Below the pieces are notes generated by a model, which had not been told where the DNA came from, did no database searches, and saw nothing but the letters and a program-made list of their open reading frames with translations. A program made the translations under genes and the position numbers. Below, piece after piece: positions 43,147 through 53,094 of a stretch of 64,000 bases of DNA. Source of the stretch: Kushneria marisflavi (lineage in GTDB: Bacteria; Pseudomonadota; Gammaproteobacteria; Pseudomonadales; Halomonadaceae). The first letter of the stretch is position 1. The number at the start of each line of letters is the position of its first letter. The stretch lies in the NCBI RefSeq assembly GCF_002157205.1, contig NZ_CP021358.1, forward strand, positions 1,984,001-2,048,000. The letters run 5' to 3'.

Positions 43147-43692
43147 CTATTCCGGCAGCGTCGTGTCCCCTTCGTTGAGCGCACGCTGCATGATGAGGGC
43201 ATCGACCCAGCGGCCGAACTTGAAGCCGCAGGCCTTGATGACGCCCTGATGGGTAAAGCCAAAGCGCTTGTGCAGCGCGATCGAGCCGGCATTGCCGCTG
43301 TCACCGATCAGCGCAATCATCTGGCGCCAGGGGCCGGCCTCACAGCGCGTGAGCAATTCGTTCATCAGGGCCGTGCCCACCCCCTGGCCGTGCGCTTCAT
43401 GACTCACGTACACCGAGTCCTCCAGACAGAAGCGGTAGGCACTGCGCGGGTGGAAAAAGCCGGCGTAGGCGTACCCCACCACGGCCTCATCGATCACGGC
43501 GACCAGATACGGCAGACCCGCCTCGCGCGTGCCCGCGCAGCGTCTTGTCATCTCTTCAAGCGTGGGAGGCACTTCCTCGAAGGAGCCCAGCCCGTGGCGG
43601 ACGTGGTAGCTGTAAATGGCATGGATGGCCGCAAGATCCTGATCCATCACATCACGCACGCTCACACCGGTATTTTTGGCCCTGTCGCTCAT
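43147..43692 (-). CDS. GNAT N-acetyltransferase (phosphinothricin acetyltransferase-like)
   Basis: A 181-residue acetyltransferase. It has VRDVMDQDLAAIHAIYSYHV, LEDSVYVSHEAHGQGVGTALMNELL (acetyl-CoA-binding Q/RxxGxG) and FGFTHQGVIKACGFKFGRW, all in the order of PAT/MddA proteins. These acetylate phosphinothricin or methionine derivatives. The gene is transcribed away from the LysE-type exporter without a shared operator that I can see. The substrate is not proven. Confidence 0.85.
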   Translation of the reverse strand: MSDRAKNTGVSVRDVMDQDLAAIHAIYSYHVRHGLGSFEEVPPTLEEMTRRCAGTREAGLPYLVAVIDEAVVGYAYAGFFHPRSAYRFCLEDSVYVSHEAHGQGVGTALMNELLTRCEAGPWRQMIALIGDSGNAGSIALHKRFGFTHQGVIKACGFKFGRWVDALIMQRALNEGDTTLPE

Positions 43693-43728
43693 GCCGATAC
43701 TGTCCCTGCTGATGGTTGAAGGTGAGCC

Positions 43729-44331
43729 TTACTTTACAATGAACACCACGCAGGCGGCAGTCATCACGCCCATGGTGACGTTAAAGAGGCGCCACGCCCG
43801 CGGGGTGGTCAGAAAACGCGCAATCACCATCCCAAATCCCGCCCACAGCGAGATGCAGGGCAGGGCGACGGCCTCCATGAACAGTGCAAGCCCAAAGGCG
43901 TTGAGCCAGACCGGGCCCTCGGCGGGCAGAAAGCTGGCCATCAGGGTCAGTCCCATCACCCAGACCTTGGGATTGACGAACTGGAAGGTGGCCGCCTGCC
44001 ACAGTGTCAGGGGGCGGGCATCGCTTGTAACATCAAACTGCGGCGGCGGGGCAGAGGCGATACGCCAAGCCAGATAGAGCAGGTAGAGCGCGCCCACGAT
44101 CTGCAACCCCTGCTGGATCAGCGGGTAGCGCTGAAAGAGCGTACCCAGCCCCAGCGCGATCAGCGTAAACAGTGTCAGTCCGCCAAGCAGAATGCCGATA
44201 ATGTGCGGCAGGGTACGGCGAAAGCCGTACATGGCGCCGGAGGCCGTCAGCATGACGTTGTTGGGGCCGGGCGTACCGGTCATGGTGATGGCAAACAGGG
44301 TCACGGAGACCCACCAGCTGATGGACATCAT
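43729..44331 (-). CDS. LysE-family amino-acid exporter
   Basis: A 200-residue membrane protein with six hydrophobic segments. The N-terminal GTPGPNNVMLTASG is the LysE/RhtB signature. It likely exports an amino acid or related compound. GAGG precedes the ATG at 44331 (an ATG one codon later is an alternative). It is divergent from a MocR-type regulator across 110 bases, a pairing that points to regulation by that protein. Confidence 0.87.
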   Translation of the reverse strand: MMSISWWVSVTLFAITMTGTPGPNNVMLTASGAMYGFRRTLPHIIGILLGGLTLFTLIALGLGTLFQRYPLIQQGLQIVGALYLLYLAWRIASAPPPQFDVTSDARPLTLWQAATFQFVNPKVWVMGLTLMASFLPAEGPVWLNAFGLALFMEAVALPCISLWAGFGMVIARFLTTPRAWRLFNVTMGVMTAACVVFIVK

Positions 44332-44387
44332 GACGGCCTCGCTGTCATTGTATGAATACAATCATGGAAGTGTTACCCGCTTATGGG

Positions 44388-44452
44388 TGACAATTTGAGC
44401 ATACGTTTTCCAATGTCACCGTCAACGGATTTATTGTCACCATGACAATTTG
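44388..44452. promoter_or_regulatory. MocR-type operator: repeated TGACAATTTG
   Basis: The 10-mer TGACAATTTG occurs exactly at 44388-44397 and 44443-44452, 55 bases apart (about five helical turns). The second copy is one arm of a perfect repeat, ATTGTCA (44433-44439) and TGACAAT (44443-44449), which covers the regulator's start codon at 44442. Direct repeats in this arrangement are the known mode of MocR proteins. Confidence 0.7.
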
Positions 44453-45833
44453 GATACCCGAGCTTTCAGAGAATGGCCCGCGCTATCGCGCCCTGGCCCA
44501 CGCCATCGAGCGTGCGATCGATGACGGCGAACTTGCCCCCGGCGACAAGCTGCCTCCCCAGCGCCGGCTGGCGGACGCGCTCGGGGTCACGGTCGGCACC
44601 GTGACCCGTGCCTATGCACTGGTAGAGCAGAGCGGGCGGGTCAGTGCCCAGGTCGGCAGTGGTACCTATGTTCATCGTCAGGAAGCGGTGTCGGCCTTTG
44701 CCGATGTGATCGGCATGTCTCATGACGGGCTGGTGGATCTGGGCATGTCGCTGCCCCCGCCGCACCCCGAGCGTCAGGCCACGCTGGGACGCCTCATGAG
44801 CGAGATCAGCGCCGAGCCTGCCACGCTCGAGCAGACCATCAACTATCCGCTTGATGACACCATGGCGGTCCATCGCCAGCATTACGCCGACTGGCTGGGC
44901 CAGCAGGGGCTGACCGTCGATCCCAAAGAGCTTCTGATCACCCAGGGCGGCATGAACGGCATTGCGCTGGCGCTTTCCGCGCTGCTCTCGCCCAATGATC
45001 GACTAGCCGCCGAGGCACTGAGTTATCCGGGTGTGATCAGCGCCGCGCGTCAGCAGTCGCTGAAGATGGTGGCCGTCCCCTTCGATGATGAAGGCATCGA
45101 TGTGGCCGCACTGGCCATCCGCCATGAGCGCACCCCTTTCCGGGCGCTCTATGTCATGCCCGAGCATCACAATCCCACCACGGTGCAGCTGTCTGAAAAG
45201 CGCCGCGAGGCACTGGTGGCGCTGGCGCGCGAGCGTGATTTCTGGCTGATCGAGGATGGTGTCATGCACCTGCCTCAAAAGGCCCGCGGCACGCCGCTGT
45301 ATCAACTGGCACCGGAGCGCACGATCTTTTTGTTTTCGGTGGCCAAGATTCTGGGCGGCGGCCTGCGCTCGGGCATCATGCGTGCACCAGTGGGGCTTCT
45401 GGAGCAGCTGCGCATCAGCCTGCGTAACCAGTGCTGGGCGCCGCCGGCGCTGATGGCCGAGATTGCCGGGCGCTGGCTGGCCAGCAATGATGCCGACCGG
45501 CTGCTGTCGTGGCAGTTCGAGGAACTTGAGGCACGCCAGGCCATGGTGCGTGAGGCACTGGGCGATTTTGATATCACCATGCGCCGCGGTGGTTTCTATG
45601 CCTGGCTGGTGCTGCCCGGTGAGCATCGCGCCGCCCGGCTGGTCGAAACGCTGGAACAGGAGGGCGTCCGGGTAGCCCCGGCCGAGGCCTTTTGTGTCGG
45701 CAGTACCGCCGCACCTCAGGCCATTCGGATCTGTCTGAGTGCGGCACCGGATCGCGCCGCCCTGTCTCAGGCGCTCAACATCATTGTCAGTGCTCTGTCG
45801 CGGAACGCACCGCCAGGCTGGCAGACAGTCTAG
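44442..45833 (+). CDS. MocR-type regulator (GntR DNA-binding domain fused to aminotransferase domain)
   Basis: A 463-residue regulator. Residues 1-70 form a GntR winged helix (PGDKLPPQRRLADALGVTVGTVTRAYALVEQSG). The rest resembles a type-I aminotransferase that binds pyridoxal phosphate, with FLFSVAKILGGGLRSG containing the likely Schiff-base Lys. It probably controls the divergent LysE-type exporter and itself. Its start codon lies within its own operator, so binding could block translation start and transcription. Confidence 0.88.
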   Translation: MTIWIPELSENGPRYRALAHAIERAIDDGELAPGDKLPPQRRLADALGVTVGTVTRAYALVEQSGRVSAQVGSGTYVHRQEAVSAFADVIGMSHDGLVDLGMSLPPPHPERQATLGRLMSEISAEPATLEQTINYPLDDTMAVHRQHYADWLGQQGLTVDPKELLITQGGMNGIALALSALLSPNDRLAAEALSYPGVISAARQQSLKMVAVPFDDEGIDVAALAIRHERTPFRALYVMPEHHNPTTVQLSEKRREALVALARERDFWLIEDGVMHLPQKARGTPLYQLAPERTIFLFSVAKILGGGLRSGIMRAPVGLLEQLRISLRNQCWAPPALMAEIAGRWLASNDADRLLSWQFEELEARQAMVREALGDFDITMRRGGFYAWLVLPGEHRAARLVETLEQEGVRVAPAEAFCVGSTAAPQAIRICLSAAPDRAALSQALNIIVSALSRNAPPGWQTV

Positions 45834-45961
45834 TCAGACGCGGGAAAACCTCGGGACCGGCCACTATGCCGTTTGCAGCCCGGCGCCCTCGGGGTCTTCA
45901 TTCCGGTCACCATCAACTGCCAATATAAGACGAACCAAGACGTCGGTACGGAGAGAACATC

Positions 45962-46696
45962 ATGCGTTACGAGCTCTATTACTGGCCGGAAATACCCGGC
46001 CGGGGCGAATTCATTCGTCTGGCACTGGAAGCCGGTGGGGCCGACTATATCGATGTGGGCAACAGCACCGAACCCGGTTACGGCATCGAGGCCGTCACCC
46101 ACTGGCTCGATGGCAGCATGACCGACTATCCGCCGCTGGCCCCGCCCTTTTTAAAGGCGGGCAAGGAGGTGATCTCTCATGTCGCCAATATCCTTTTATA
46201 CCTGGCCCCCCGGCTCAAGCTGATCAACGACGACAAGGTCTATCAGTTCTGGGCCCACAGCCTGCAGCTGACCATCACTGATTTTGTCGCCGAGGCGCAC
46301 GACGTTCATCACCCCATGGGGCCGGAGCTTTATTTCGAGGATCAGGAGGCGGAAGCCATTCGCCGTGCAGGCCATTTCATTGATCACCGCCTACCGAAGT
46401 TTTTCCACTACTTCGAACGCATCATTGATAAAAATCCTGACAGCCCGGTGTATCTGGTCGGCAAGCGTCTTTCCTATGTGGACCTGTCCCTCTTTCACAT
46501 GGTGCAGGGTCTGCGTTATGCCTTTCCAAATGCCATGGCCAGGCTGGAACCCGATCTCCCGAAGGTCGTCGCCCTGCATGACCATGTGCTGGAGCTGCCC
46601 CTGATCAGTGAGTACCTTGCCTCCGAGCGGCGCCTGACGTTCTCTGAACAAGGGCTTTTCCGTCACTACCCGCAGCTCGACCGCCCAAAGGATTAA
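45962..46696 (+). CDS. Glutathione S-transferase family protein
   Basis: A 244-residue protein with an N-terminal thioredoxin-like domain (YELYYWPEIPGRGEFIRLALEAGG) and a C-terminal helical domain with YVDLSLFHMVQGLRYAFP. The N-terminal pattern recalls sigma/mu-type GSTs. It conjugates or handles glutathione adducts; the substrate is unknown. GGAGAG precedes the ATG. The glutaredoxin-2 gene follows 71 bases downstream on the same strand. Confidence 0.83.
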   Translation: MRYELYYWPEIPGRGEFIRLALEAGGADYIDVGNSTEPGYGIEAVTHWLDGSMTDYPPLAPPFLKAGKEVISHVANILLYLAPRLKLINDDKVYQFWAHSLQLTITDFVAEAHDVHHPMGPELYFEDQEAEAIRRAGHFIDHRLPKFFHYFERIIDKNPDSPVYLVGKRLSYVDLSLFHMVQGLRYAFPNAMARLEPDLPKVVALHDHVLELPLISEYLASERRLTFSEQGLFRHYPQLDRPKD

Positions 46697-46767
46697 TACT
46701 TCGCTGGCAGAAGACCTATTCCTCACCCAGACTGGGTAAACAACAGGGAACGTTGGAGAGGATGAAG

Positions 46768-47424
46768 ATGGACCTTTATATCTATGATCACTGCCCGTTT
46801 TGCGTGAAGGCTCGCATGATTTTCGGCCTGCGCGATGTCCCGGTAAGGCTGCAGACGCTGCTCAACGATGACGCCGAGACCCCCACGCGTCTGGTCGGGG
46901 AGAAGAAGGTGCCGATTCTCGAGTTCGAGGATGGCTATACCCTCAGCGAGAGCATGGCGATCGTAAAGTGCATCGACAGCGAAGCCGAAGGCGTCAAGGT
47001 CATGGAAGGCCCGCGCAATCCGGAGATCGAGCGCTGGGTCAGCGCCGCCTCCGAGACCGTGGCAAAACTTTTCATCCCCCGCGTGCCCAAAGCGCCACTG
47101 GGGGAATTTGCAACGATCGAGGCCGCCGAGCACTTCACGCATAACAAGGAAGCCATGTTTGGCCGCTTCAAAACCCTGCTCGATCAGACCCCCGAGCTTC
47201 TGGTGGATATCCAGCGCTGGCTCAACGAGCTGGACGCCCTGATCCAGGCACCGGAGGCGGTCAACGGTGTCCTGTCGCTGGATGACATCGAGCTCTTCCC
47301 GGTGCTGCGTCAGCTCTCGCTGGTCGAAGGGGTGAAATATCCCAACAACGTCGAGGCCTATCGCCTGTCGATGTCACAACTGGCCGACGTGTCACTGCAC
47401 GATGAGCTGGCCGTCGCCGCCTGA
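46768..47424 (+). CDS. grxB: Glutaredoxin 2
   Basis: A 218-residue GST-fold glutaredoxin. The active site is CPFC (Cys9 and Cys12) in IYDHCPFCVKARMIFGL, and KVPILEFEDG and SESMAIVKCIDS match GrxB. E. coli Grx2 (215 residues) has CPYC. ATGs at 46762 and 46768 are both possible; the spacing to GAGG and the homologous N-terminus favour 46768. Confidence 0.92.
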   Translation: MDLYIYDHCPFCVKARMIFGLRDVPVRLQTLLNDDAETPTRLVGEKKVPILEFEDGYTLSESMAIVKCIDSEAEGVKVMEGPRNPEIERWVSAASETVAKLFIPRVPKAPLGEFATIEAAEHFTHNKEAMFGRFKTLLDQTPELLVDIQRWLNELDALIQAPEAVNGVLSLDDIELFPVLRQLSLVEGVKYPNNVEAYRLSMSQLADVSLHDELAVAA

Positions 47425-47462
47425 GCAAACCCCTCACCGAAATCTGCAGGGCTGTGCCATAA

Positions 47463-48131
<669 letters not shown>

Positions 48132-48222
48132 ACTCGGTTCCCCCTTCCGAACACGATTTACGCCGGGCAGGTAATCTGCCGGGCGCCTTCACTTAGATCA
48201 CACGCATTCAGGAGCCAGCATC

Positions 48223-48474
48223 ATGGCACGAGTAACGGTTGAAGATTGTCTCCAATACATGGATAACCGCTTTCAGCTGGTCATGGTCGCGACCCACCGC
48301 GCCCGTCAGCTGGCCCGCGGCTCGCGCAATGCCGAACTCCCCTGGGAAAATGACAAGGCCACCGTCATGGCCCTGCGTGAAATCGCCGCGCAAAAGGTTG
48401 ACCGCACCGTGCTCAACGAGCCGCTGGAAGCCATGGTTCCCCAGCGTCCCCGCTACGAACCCGAAAGCGAATAA
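48223..48474 (+). CDS. rpoZ: RNA polymerase omega subunit
   Basis: An 83-residue protein beginning [20 protein letters not shown], the standard omega N-terminus, with RARQLA and [10 protein letters not shown]. It helps assemble RNA polymerase and, with DksA, carries one ppGpp site. CAGGAG precedes the ATG. spoT follows 26 bases downstream. Confidence 0.97.
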   Translation: MARVTVEDCLQYMDNRFQLVMVATHRARQLARGSRNAELPWENDKATVMALREIAAQKVDRTVLNEPLEAMVPQRPRYEPESE

Positions 48475-48500
48475 GCCCATTGCCCATACGCTGACCTGCC

Positions 48501-50624
48501 ATGTTTACGATCGATGATCTCTCCGACCGCCTGGACGGCTACCTGACCGTCGATGAGATCGCGCAGGTCAGACGCGCCTTCTACTACGCCGAACAGGCCC
48601 ACGACGGCCAGCATCGCCGCTCCGGCGAGCCTTATGTGACCCACCCGCTGGCCGTGGCCAATATCCTGGCCAACATGCACATGGACTATCAAAGCCTGAT
48701 GGCGGCGATGCTCCATGACGTGATCGAGGACACCGGTATTACCAAGGAGGCGCTGTCGCGCCAGTTCGGCGAGGAAGTAGCCGAGCTGGTCGACGGGGTG
48801 TCGAAGCTGACCCAGATCACCTTCGAGGACAAGGCCGTCGCCCAGGCGGAAAACTTCCAGAAGATGGTACTGGCGATGTCGCGCGACATTCGCGTCATCA
48901 TCGTCAAGCTGGCTGATCGGCTGCACAACATGCGCACGCTGGGTGCCTTGCGCCCGGACAAGAAGCGCCGCATCGCCCGCGAAACGCTCGAAATCTATTC
49001 CCGCATTGCCGGACGACTGGGCATCAACACCATTCGGGTCGAGCTGGAGGATCTCTCCTTTCAGGCGATTCACCCGATGCGCGCCGAGCGCATTCAGCGC
49101 GCGGTGGTCAAGGCGCGCGGCAACCGCCGCTCAATGGTGCGCCATGTTCAGAGCACCCTTCAGAGCACGCTGGATGGCGACGAGCTGCCCGGCACGGTGA
49201 TGGGGCGCCAGAAGCATCTGCTGTCGATCTATCGCAAGATGCGCGATCAGCGAAAGCCCTTCAACGAGCTGATGGACGTGTTCGGCTTTCGCATCGTCAC
49301 CGACCGGGTCGATACCTGCTATCGCATCCTGGGCGCGGTGCACAATCTCTACAAGCCGGTGCCGGGGCGCTTCAAGGACTACATCGCCATCCCCAAGGCC
49401 AACGGCTATCAGAGCCTGCACACCACGCTCTTTGGCCCCAGTGGCATCCCCATCGAGGTGCAGATTCGCACTCGCGAGATGGAGGCGATGGCCAATAACG
49501 GCATTGCCGCCCACTGGCTCTACAAGGCCGGCCAGACCGATCGTCCGATTGCCATGGGCAGCCATGCCCGTGCCCGTGAATGGGTCCGCGGCCTGCTGGA
49601 AATGCAGCGCCATGCCGGCAACTCGCTCGAGTTCATCGAGCACGTCAAAAATGACCTGTTCCCCGATGATGCCTACGTGTTCACCCCCAAGGGTGACATC
49701 ATGGAGCTGCCGCGCGGGGCCACCGCGATCGATTTTGCCTACGCAGTACACACCGACATCGGCAACAGCTGCATCGCCTGTCGCATCGACCGTCATCTGG
49801 CGCCGCTCTCCTCGCGGCTTGAAAGCGGTCAGACCGTCGAGATCATTACCGCCCCGGGGGCCCAGCCCAACCTGGCGTGGCTGTCGTTCACGATCACGGC
49901 CAAGGCCCGATCGGCGGTGCGTCATGCCCTCAAGCATCAGCAGCGCAATGACTCGGTGGCGCTGGGCCGACGCCTGCTCAATCAGGCGCTCACCTCGTTC
50001 AACCTGACGCTCGAAACGCTGTCACAGGCCCACATCGATGCGCTGCTCAAGGCATTGACGCTGAACTCGCTGGATGATCTGCTCGAGGAGATCGGGCTGG
50101 GCAGTCGCGTGGCCTGGAGTGTGGCGCGGCGCCTGGCCGACAGCGAGCCGCAGGAAATTCAGGCCCACAGTGACGATCAGGGCGCCATGGCCATCAGCGG
50201 CGCCCGCAACATGGTGATCAGCTTTGCCCGCTGCTGCTATCCGCTTCCGGGCGATACCATCGTGGGCAATCTCAGTGCCGGGCGAGGTATTGTGGTGCAC
50301 CGCAGCGAGTGCGGGAATCTGGAAGACTGTCATGAGGATCCGGAAAAGTGTTTCCCGCTGCAGTGGTCCGAGACCGTGGAGGACGATTTCCCTGTCGGCC
50401 TGCGCCTTGAGATTGAAACGCGCCGCGGCCTGGTGGCAGAGCTTGCCAGTCTGATCAATGACGCCGAAGCCAACATCGAACGCATCAATATCGAAGAGCG
50501 TGACGAACGTTTGTCGATCGTCCATCTGACACTTGCCGTGCGCAACCGCGTGCATCTGGCACGGATCATCAAGCGAATTCGCAATCTGGCCTATGTAGGT
50601 CGCGTCTCGCGTACCGGCAGCTGA
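48501..50624 (+). CDS. spoT: Bifunctional (p)ppGpp synthetase/hydrolase SpoT
   Basis: A 707-residue alarmone enzyme. The HD hydrolase domain (about 20-190) has the metal residues in AAMLHDVIEDTG; the synthetase domain (about 235-350) has IYRKMRDQRKPFNELMD and KDYIAIPKANGYQSLHTT; a TGS domain (about 385-450) has VFTPKGDIMELPRGATAIDF; an ACT domain ends the protein. The intact HD domain marks it as SpoT, not RelA. It is co-transcribed with rpoZ and ridA. Confidence 0.96.
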   Translation: MFTIDDLSDRLDGYLTVDEIAQVRRAFYYAEQAHDGQHRRSGEPYVTHPLAVANILANMHMDYQSLMAAMLHDVIEDTGITKEALSRQFGEEVAELVDGVSKLTQITFEDKAVAQAENFQKMVLAMSRDIRVIIVKLADRLHNMRTLGALRPDKKRRIARETLEIYSRIAGRLGINTIRVELEDLSFQAIHPMRAERIQRAVVKARGNRRSMVRHVQSTLQSTLDGDELPGTVMGRQKHLLSIYRKMRDQRKPFNELMDVFGFRIVTDRVDTCYRILGAVHNLYKPVPGRFKDYIAIPKANGYQSLHTTLFGPSGIPIEVQIRTREMEAMANNGIAAHWLYKAGQTDRPIAMGSHARAREWVRGLLEMQRHAGNSLEFIEHVKNDLFPDDAYVFTPKGDIMELPRGATAIDFAYAVHTDIGNSCIACRIDRHLAPLSSRLESGQTVEIITAPGAQPNLAWLSFTITAKARSAVRHALKHQQRNDSVALGRRLLNQALTSFNLTLETLSQAHIDALLKALTLNSLDDLLEEIGLGSRVAWSVARRLADSEPQEIQAHSDDQGAMAISGARNMVISFARCCYPLPGDTIVGNLSAGRGIVVHRSECGNLEDCHEDPEKCFPLQWSETVEDDFPVGLRLEIETRRGLVAELASLINDAEANIERINIEERDERLSIVHLTLAVRNRVHLARIIKRIRNLAYVGRVSRTGS

Positions 50625-50681
50625 CGATTCAACGCATCATCGTTTTTCAAGAGTGCTGTCACAACAACGCAGGGAGTGTTC

Positions 50682-51071
50682 ATGAGCAATCGTGCCGCCA
50701 TTCATACCGACCAGGCGCCAAAGGCCATCGGTCCCTATTCGCAGGCCATCAAGGCGGGCAACACCATTTATCTGTCCGGTCAGATTCCGCTCGACCCGGT
50801 CAGCATGGAAATCGTCAGCGACGACATCGAGCAGCAGGCGCATCAGGTCTTCAGGAACATGAAGGCCGTGTGTGAAGAAGCGGCCGGAACGCTGGCCGAT
50901 ATCGTCAAACTCAATCTCTACCTGACCGACCTGTCGCACTTTGCACGCGTCAACGCCGTCATGGAGCAGTATTTCCAGCCGCCTTATCCCGCCCGTGCGG
51001 CCGTAGGTGTGAAGGAGCTGCCAAAGGGCAGTCAGTTTGAGGCCGAAGGCATCATGGTGCTGGGCGACTGA
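50682..51071 (+). CDS. ridA: RidA/YjgF enamine deaminase
   Basis: A 129-residue trimeric protein that removes reactive 2-aminoacrylate. Signatures are [25 protein letters not shown] and the catalytic Arg in [22 protein letters not shown] lies eight bases before the ATG at 50682. It is last of the gmk–rpoZ–spoT block and is followed by a strong hairpin. Confidence 0.95.
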   Translation: MSNRAAIHTDQAPKAIGPYSQAIKAGNTIYLSGQIPLDPVSMEIVSDDIEQQAHQVFRNMKAVCEEAAGTLADIVKLNLYLTDLSHFARVNAVMEQYFQPPYPARAAVGVKELPKGSQFEAEGIMVLGD

Positions 51072-51114
51072 CGTTCGCATCGGCGCGCCGACCGAGTCGG
51101 TCGGGGACAATCAT

Positions 51115-51150
51115 GAAAGGGGGCGATGGCATCAGCCATCGCCCCCTTTC
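51115..51150. terminator. Strong hairpin between ridA and the epimerase gene
   Basis: A perfect 16-pair stem (51115-51130 with 51135-51150) closes an ATCA loop, between two convergent genes. Short A and T runs are part of the stem, so it probably ends both transcripts. Confidence 0.85.
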
Positions 51151-51189
51151 ATATGACTCGCCGGTCAAAAACGTGCGTCACCAAAGGCG

Positions 51190-52065
51190 TCAGGCCTGTT
51201 CGCTGACCTTGATACCGGCCGCCTTCAGCACCTGAGCATAGCCCTCGCGGAAGGTCGGATACTGAAACTCATAGCCCGCCTCGACCAGCCGCCGACTGTC
51301 ACAGCGCTTGCTGGCGCGTCGACGCAGTGGTGACTGAATGGTGCTGGTAGGCTCCACCTTGAGACGCCCCGCCAGCCACATCATCACATCATGCAGCGGC
51401 GTGGACTCGGTGTCGCTGCCCAGATAAACCGGATCAAGCGGTTCACCGTTCATGGCGCGTTCGATGAGAAAGTCCAGCACACCGGCGCAGTCATCACGAT
51501 GAATGCGATTGGAGTACATCGGCGGGCTCTTGGGCGCGATACGCCCTTCCTGTACCTGACCGATCAATCGCTCGCGACCGGGCCCGTAGATGCCCGAAAA
51601 CCGTACGGCCGTACCCGGCAGCGGGCTTGCGGCCAGACGCTGCTCGGCTTCGATCAGAAGGCGTCCGGAGAAGCTTTTGGGATCGAGTTCGCTGTCTTCA
51701 TCGACCGTCTCGCCATCCTGCTGGCCATACACCGAAGTCGAAGAGACAAAGAACACATGCTGCGGTGCGTGCTCGCGCCCTTCATAATGGTTCAACGCTC
51801 GATCCAGACCATCAACGTAGGCGGCCTGATAGGCACTTTCTTCAAAGCGGTCAGCGCTGAGCGCATAGACTACAATGTCGGCATCCGGCAGCGCCTCAAG
51901 CGCGGATTCATCGTTGATATCCATCGACAATGGGTCAATGCCATAGGACTGGAGACCTGCCGCATGACGACGTACGCCAACCACGCTGTATCCCTGCGCG
52001 AGCTTGCGCTCTCCCAGTGCGGTACCGACATCACCGCATCCAAGGATGAGAATTGTTTTATTCAC
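51190..52065 (-). CDS. NAD(P)-dependent epimerase/dehydratase-like protein (YeeZ-like)
   Basis: A 291-residue Rossmann-fold protein of the extended SDR type. The nucleotide motif is LILGCGDVGTALGERKLAQG, FVSSTSVYGQ holds the Ser and Tyr context, and FSGIYGPGRERLI follows. The start is a GTG at 52065 with AAGGAG upstream. Members of this group are often conserved next to unrelated housekeeping genes, and their substrates are unknown. It is divergent from oxyR across 111 bases. Confidence 0.8.
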   Translation of the reverse strand: MNKTILILGCGDVGTALGERKLAQGYSVVGVRRHAAGLQSYGIDPLSMDINDESALEALPDADIVVYALSADRFEESAYQAAYVDGLDRALNHYEGREHAPQHVFFVSSTSVYGQQDGETVDEDSELDPKSFSGRLLIEAEQRLAASPLPGTAVRFSGIYGPGRERLIGQVQEGRIAPKSPPMYSNRIHRDDCAGVLDFLIERAMNGEPLDPVYLGSDTESTPLHDVMMWLAGRLKVEPTSTIQSPLRRRASKRCDSRRLVEAGYEFQYPTFREGYAQVLKAAGIKVSEQA

Positions 52066-52176
52066 CCGCTAAGCTCCTTGCTTGATAGGGCCGATAAGGT
52101 TTGACTATAAGGCCCTGAGTTGAACGGTCGCTTCATGCGACAACTTCCTGTTCCACGTGCTGGCACGGTCTGCTAC

Positions 52177-53094
52177 ATGACTCTAACAGAACTTCGTTAC
52201 ATCGTAACCTTGGCCCAGGAGCGTCATTTCGGACGCGCCGCCGAGCGTTGCTTCGTCTCACAGCCGACCCTGTCGGTGGCTGTCAAAAAACTGGAGGAAG
52301 AACTGGGCGTGGCGCTGTTTGAACGCAGCAAGTCCACCGTCCAGGTCACTCCGCTGGGCGAAAAGATCGTCGAGCAGGCCAGCCGCGTGCTCGAGCAGGC
52401 CAGCGCCATCAAGGAGCTGGCCAACGAAGGCAAGGACCAGCTCTCCAGTCCGCTGCGGGTCGGAGCCATCCATACCATCGGGCCCTATCTCTTCCCGCAT
52501 CTGATCCCGACGCTCTCCGAGGAAGCGCCGCAGATGCCGCTTTACATCGAAGAGAATCTGACCGGCGAACTGCGGCGCAAGCTGCGTTCCGGCGAACTGG
52601 ACGTGATCATCGTGGCGCTGCCCTTTGCCGAGCCCGACGTACTGACCAAATCGCTCTATGACGAGCCCTTTGAAGTGCTGCTGCCGGCCGGTCACAACTG
52701 GCTCTCCCGCAAGGAGATCGATCGGGACGTCCTGTACGACGAGAAGATGCTGATGCTGGGCGAGGGTCACTGTTTCCGCGATCAGGTGCTGGAGGCATGC
52801 CCGACTATCAAGGATCACGTGCATCAGCCCGGCAATACCCTGATTGCCGAGGGCGGCTCGCTGGAAACCATTCGTCATATGGTGGCCTCGGGGCTCGGCA
52901 TCACCGTGGTGCCCCAATCCGCCACCGGCAGCGTGCATTATGCCAGCGGTCTGCTGGAAACGCGTCCCTTCAAGGACCCGGCACCGTATCGGACCGTGGC
53001 ACTGGCCTGGCGGGCCAGCTTCCCGCGTCCCAAGGCGATCGATGCCATTACGCGCGCGATCAAGGCCTGCCACAGGGCGCTCCATCCGGAATGA
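52177..53094 (+). CDS. oxyR: Peroxide-sensing regulator OxyR
   Basis: A 305-residue LysR-family activator. The helix-turn-helix has RHFGRAAERCFVSQPTLSVAV. The redox cysteines are Cys199 (GEGHCFRDQ) and Cys208 (LEACPT), exactly the numbers of E. coli OxyR. The frame is open 19 codons upstream, but the family starts at MTLTELRYIV. Its stop overlaps the recG start by four bases. Confidence 0.96.
   Translation: MTLTELRYIVTLAQERHFGRAAERCFVSQPTLSVAVKKLEEELGVALFERSKSTVQVTPLGEKIVEQASRVLEQASAIKELANEGKDQLSSPLRVGAIHTIGPYLFPHLIPTLSEEAPQMPLYIEENLTGELRRKLRSGELDVIIVALPFAEPDVLTKSLYDEPFEVLLPAGHNWLSRKEIDRDVLYDEKMLMLGEGHCFRDQVLEACPTIKDHVHQPGNTLIAEGGSLETIRHMVASGLGITVVPQSATGSVHYASGLLETRPFKDPAPYRTVALAWRASFPRPKAIDAITRAIKACHRALHPE

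Noticed and set aside
48132..48222. Inverted repeat between gmk and rpoZ as a terminator
   Set aside because: The arms CGCCGGGCAG and CTGCCGGGCG pair with one mismatch but no T run follows, and rpoZ lies immediately downstream; too weak to list.
52797..53090. A 98-codon N-terminal extension of RecG
   Set aside because: It overlaps oxyR in another frame and does not resemble any RecG; the ATG at 53091 gives the normal protein.
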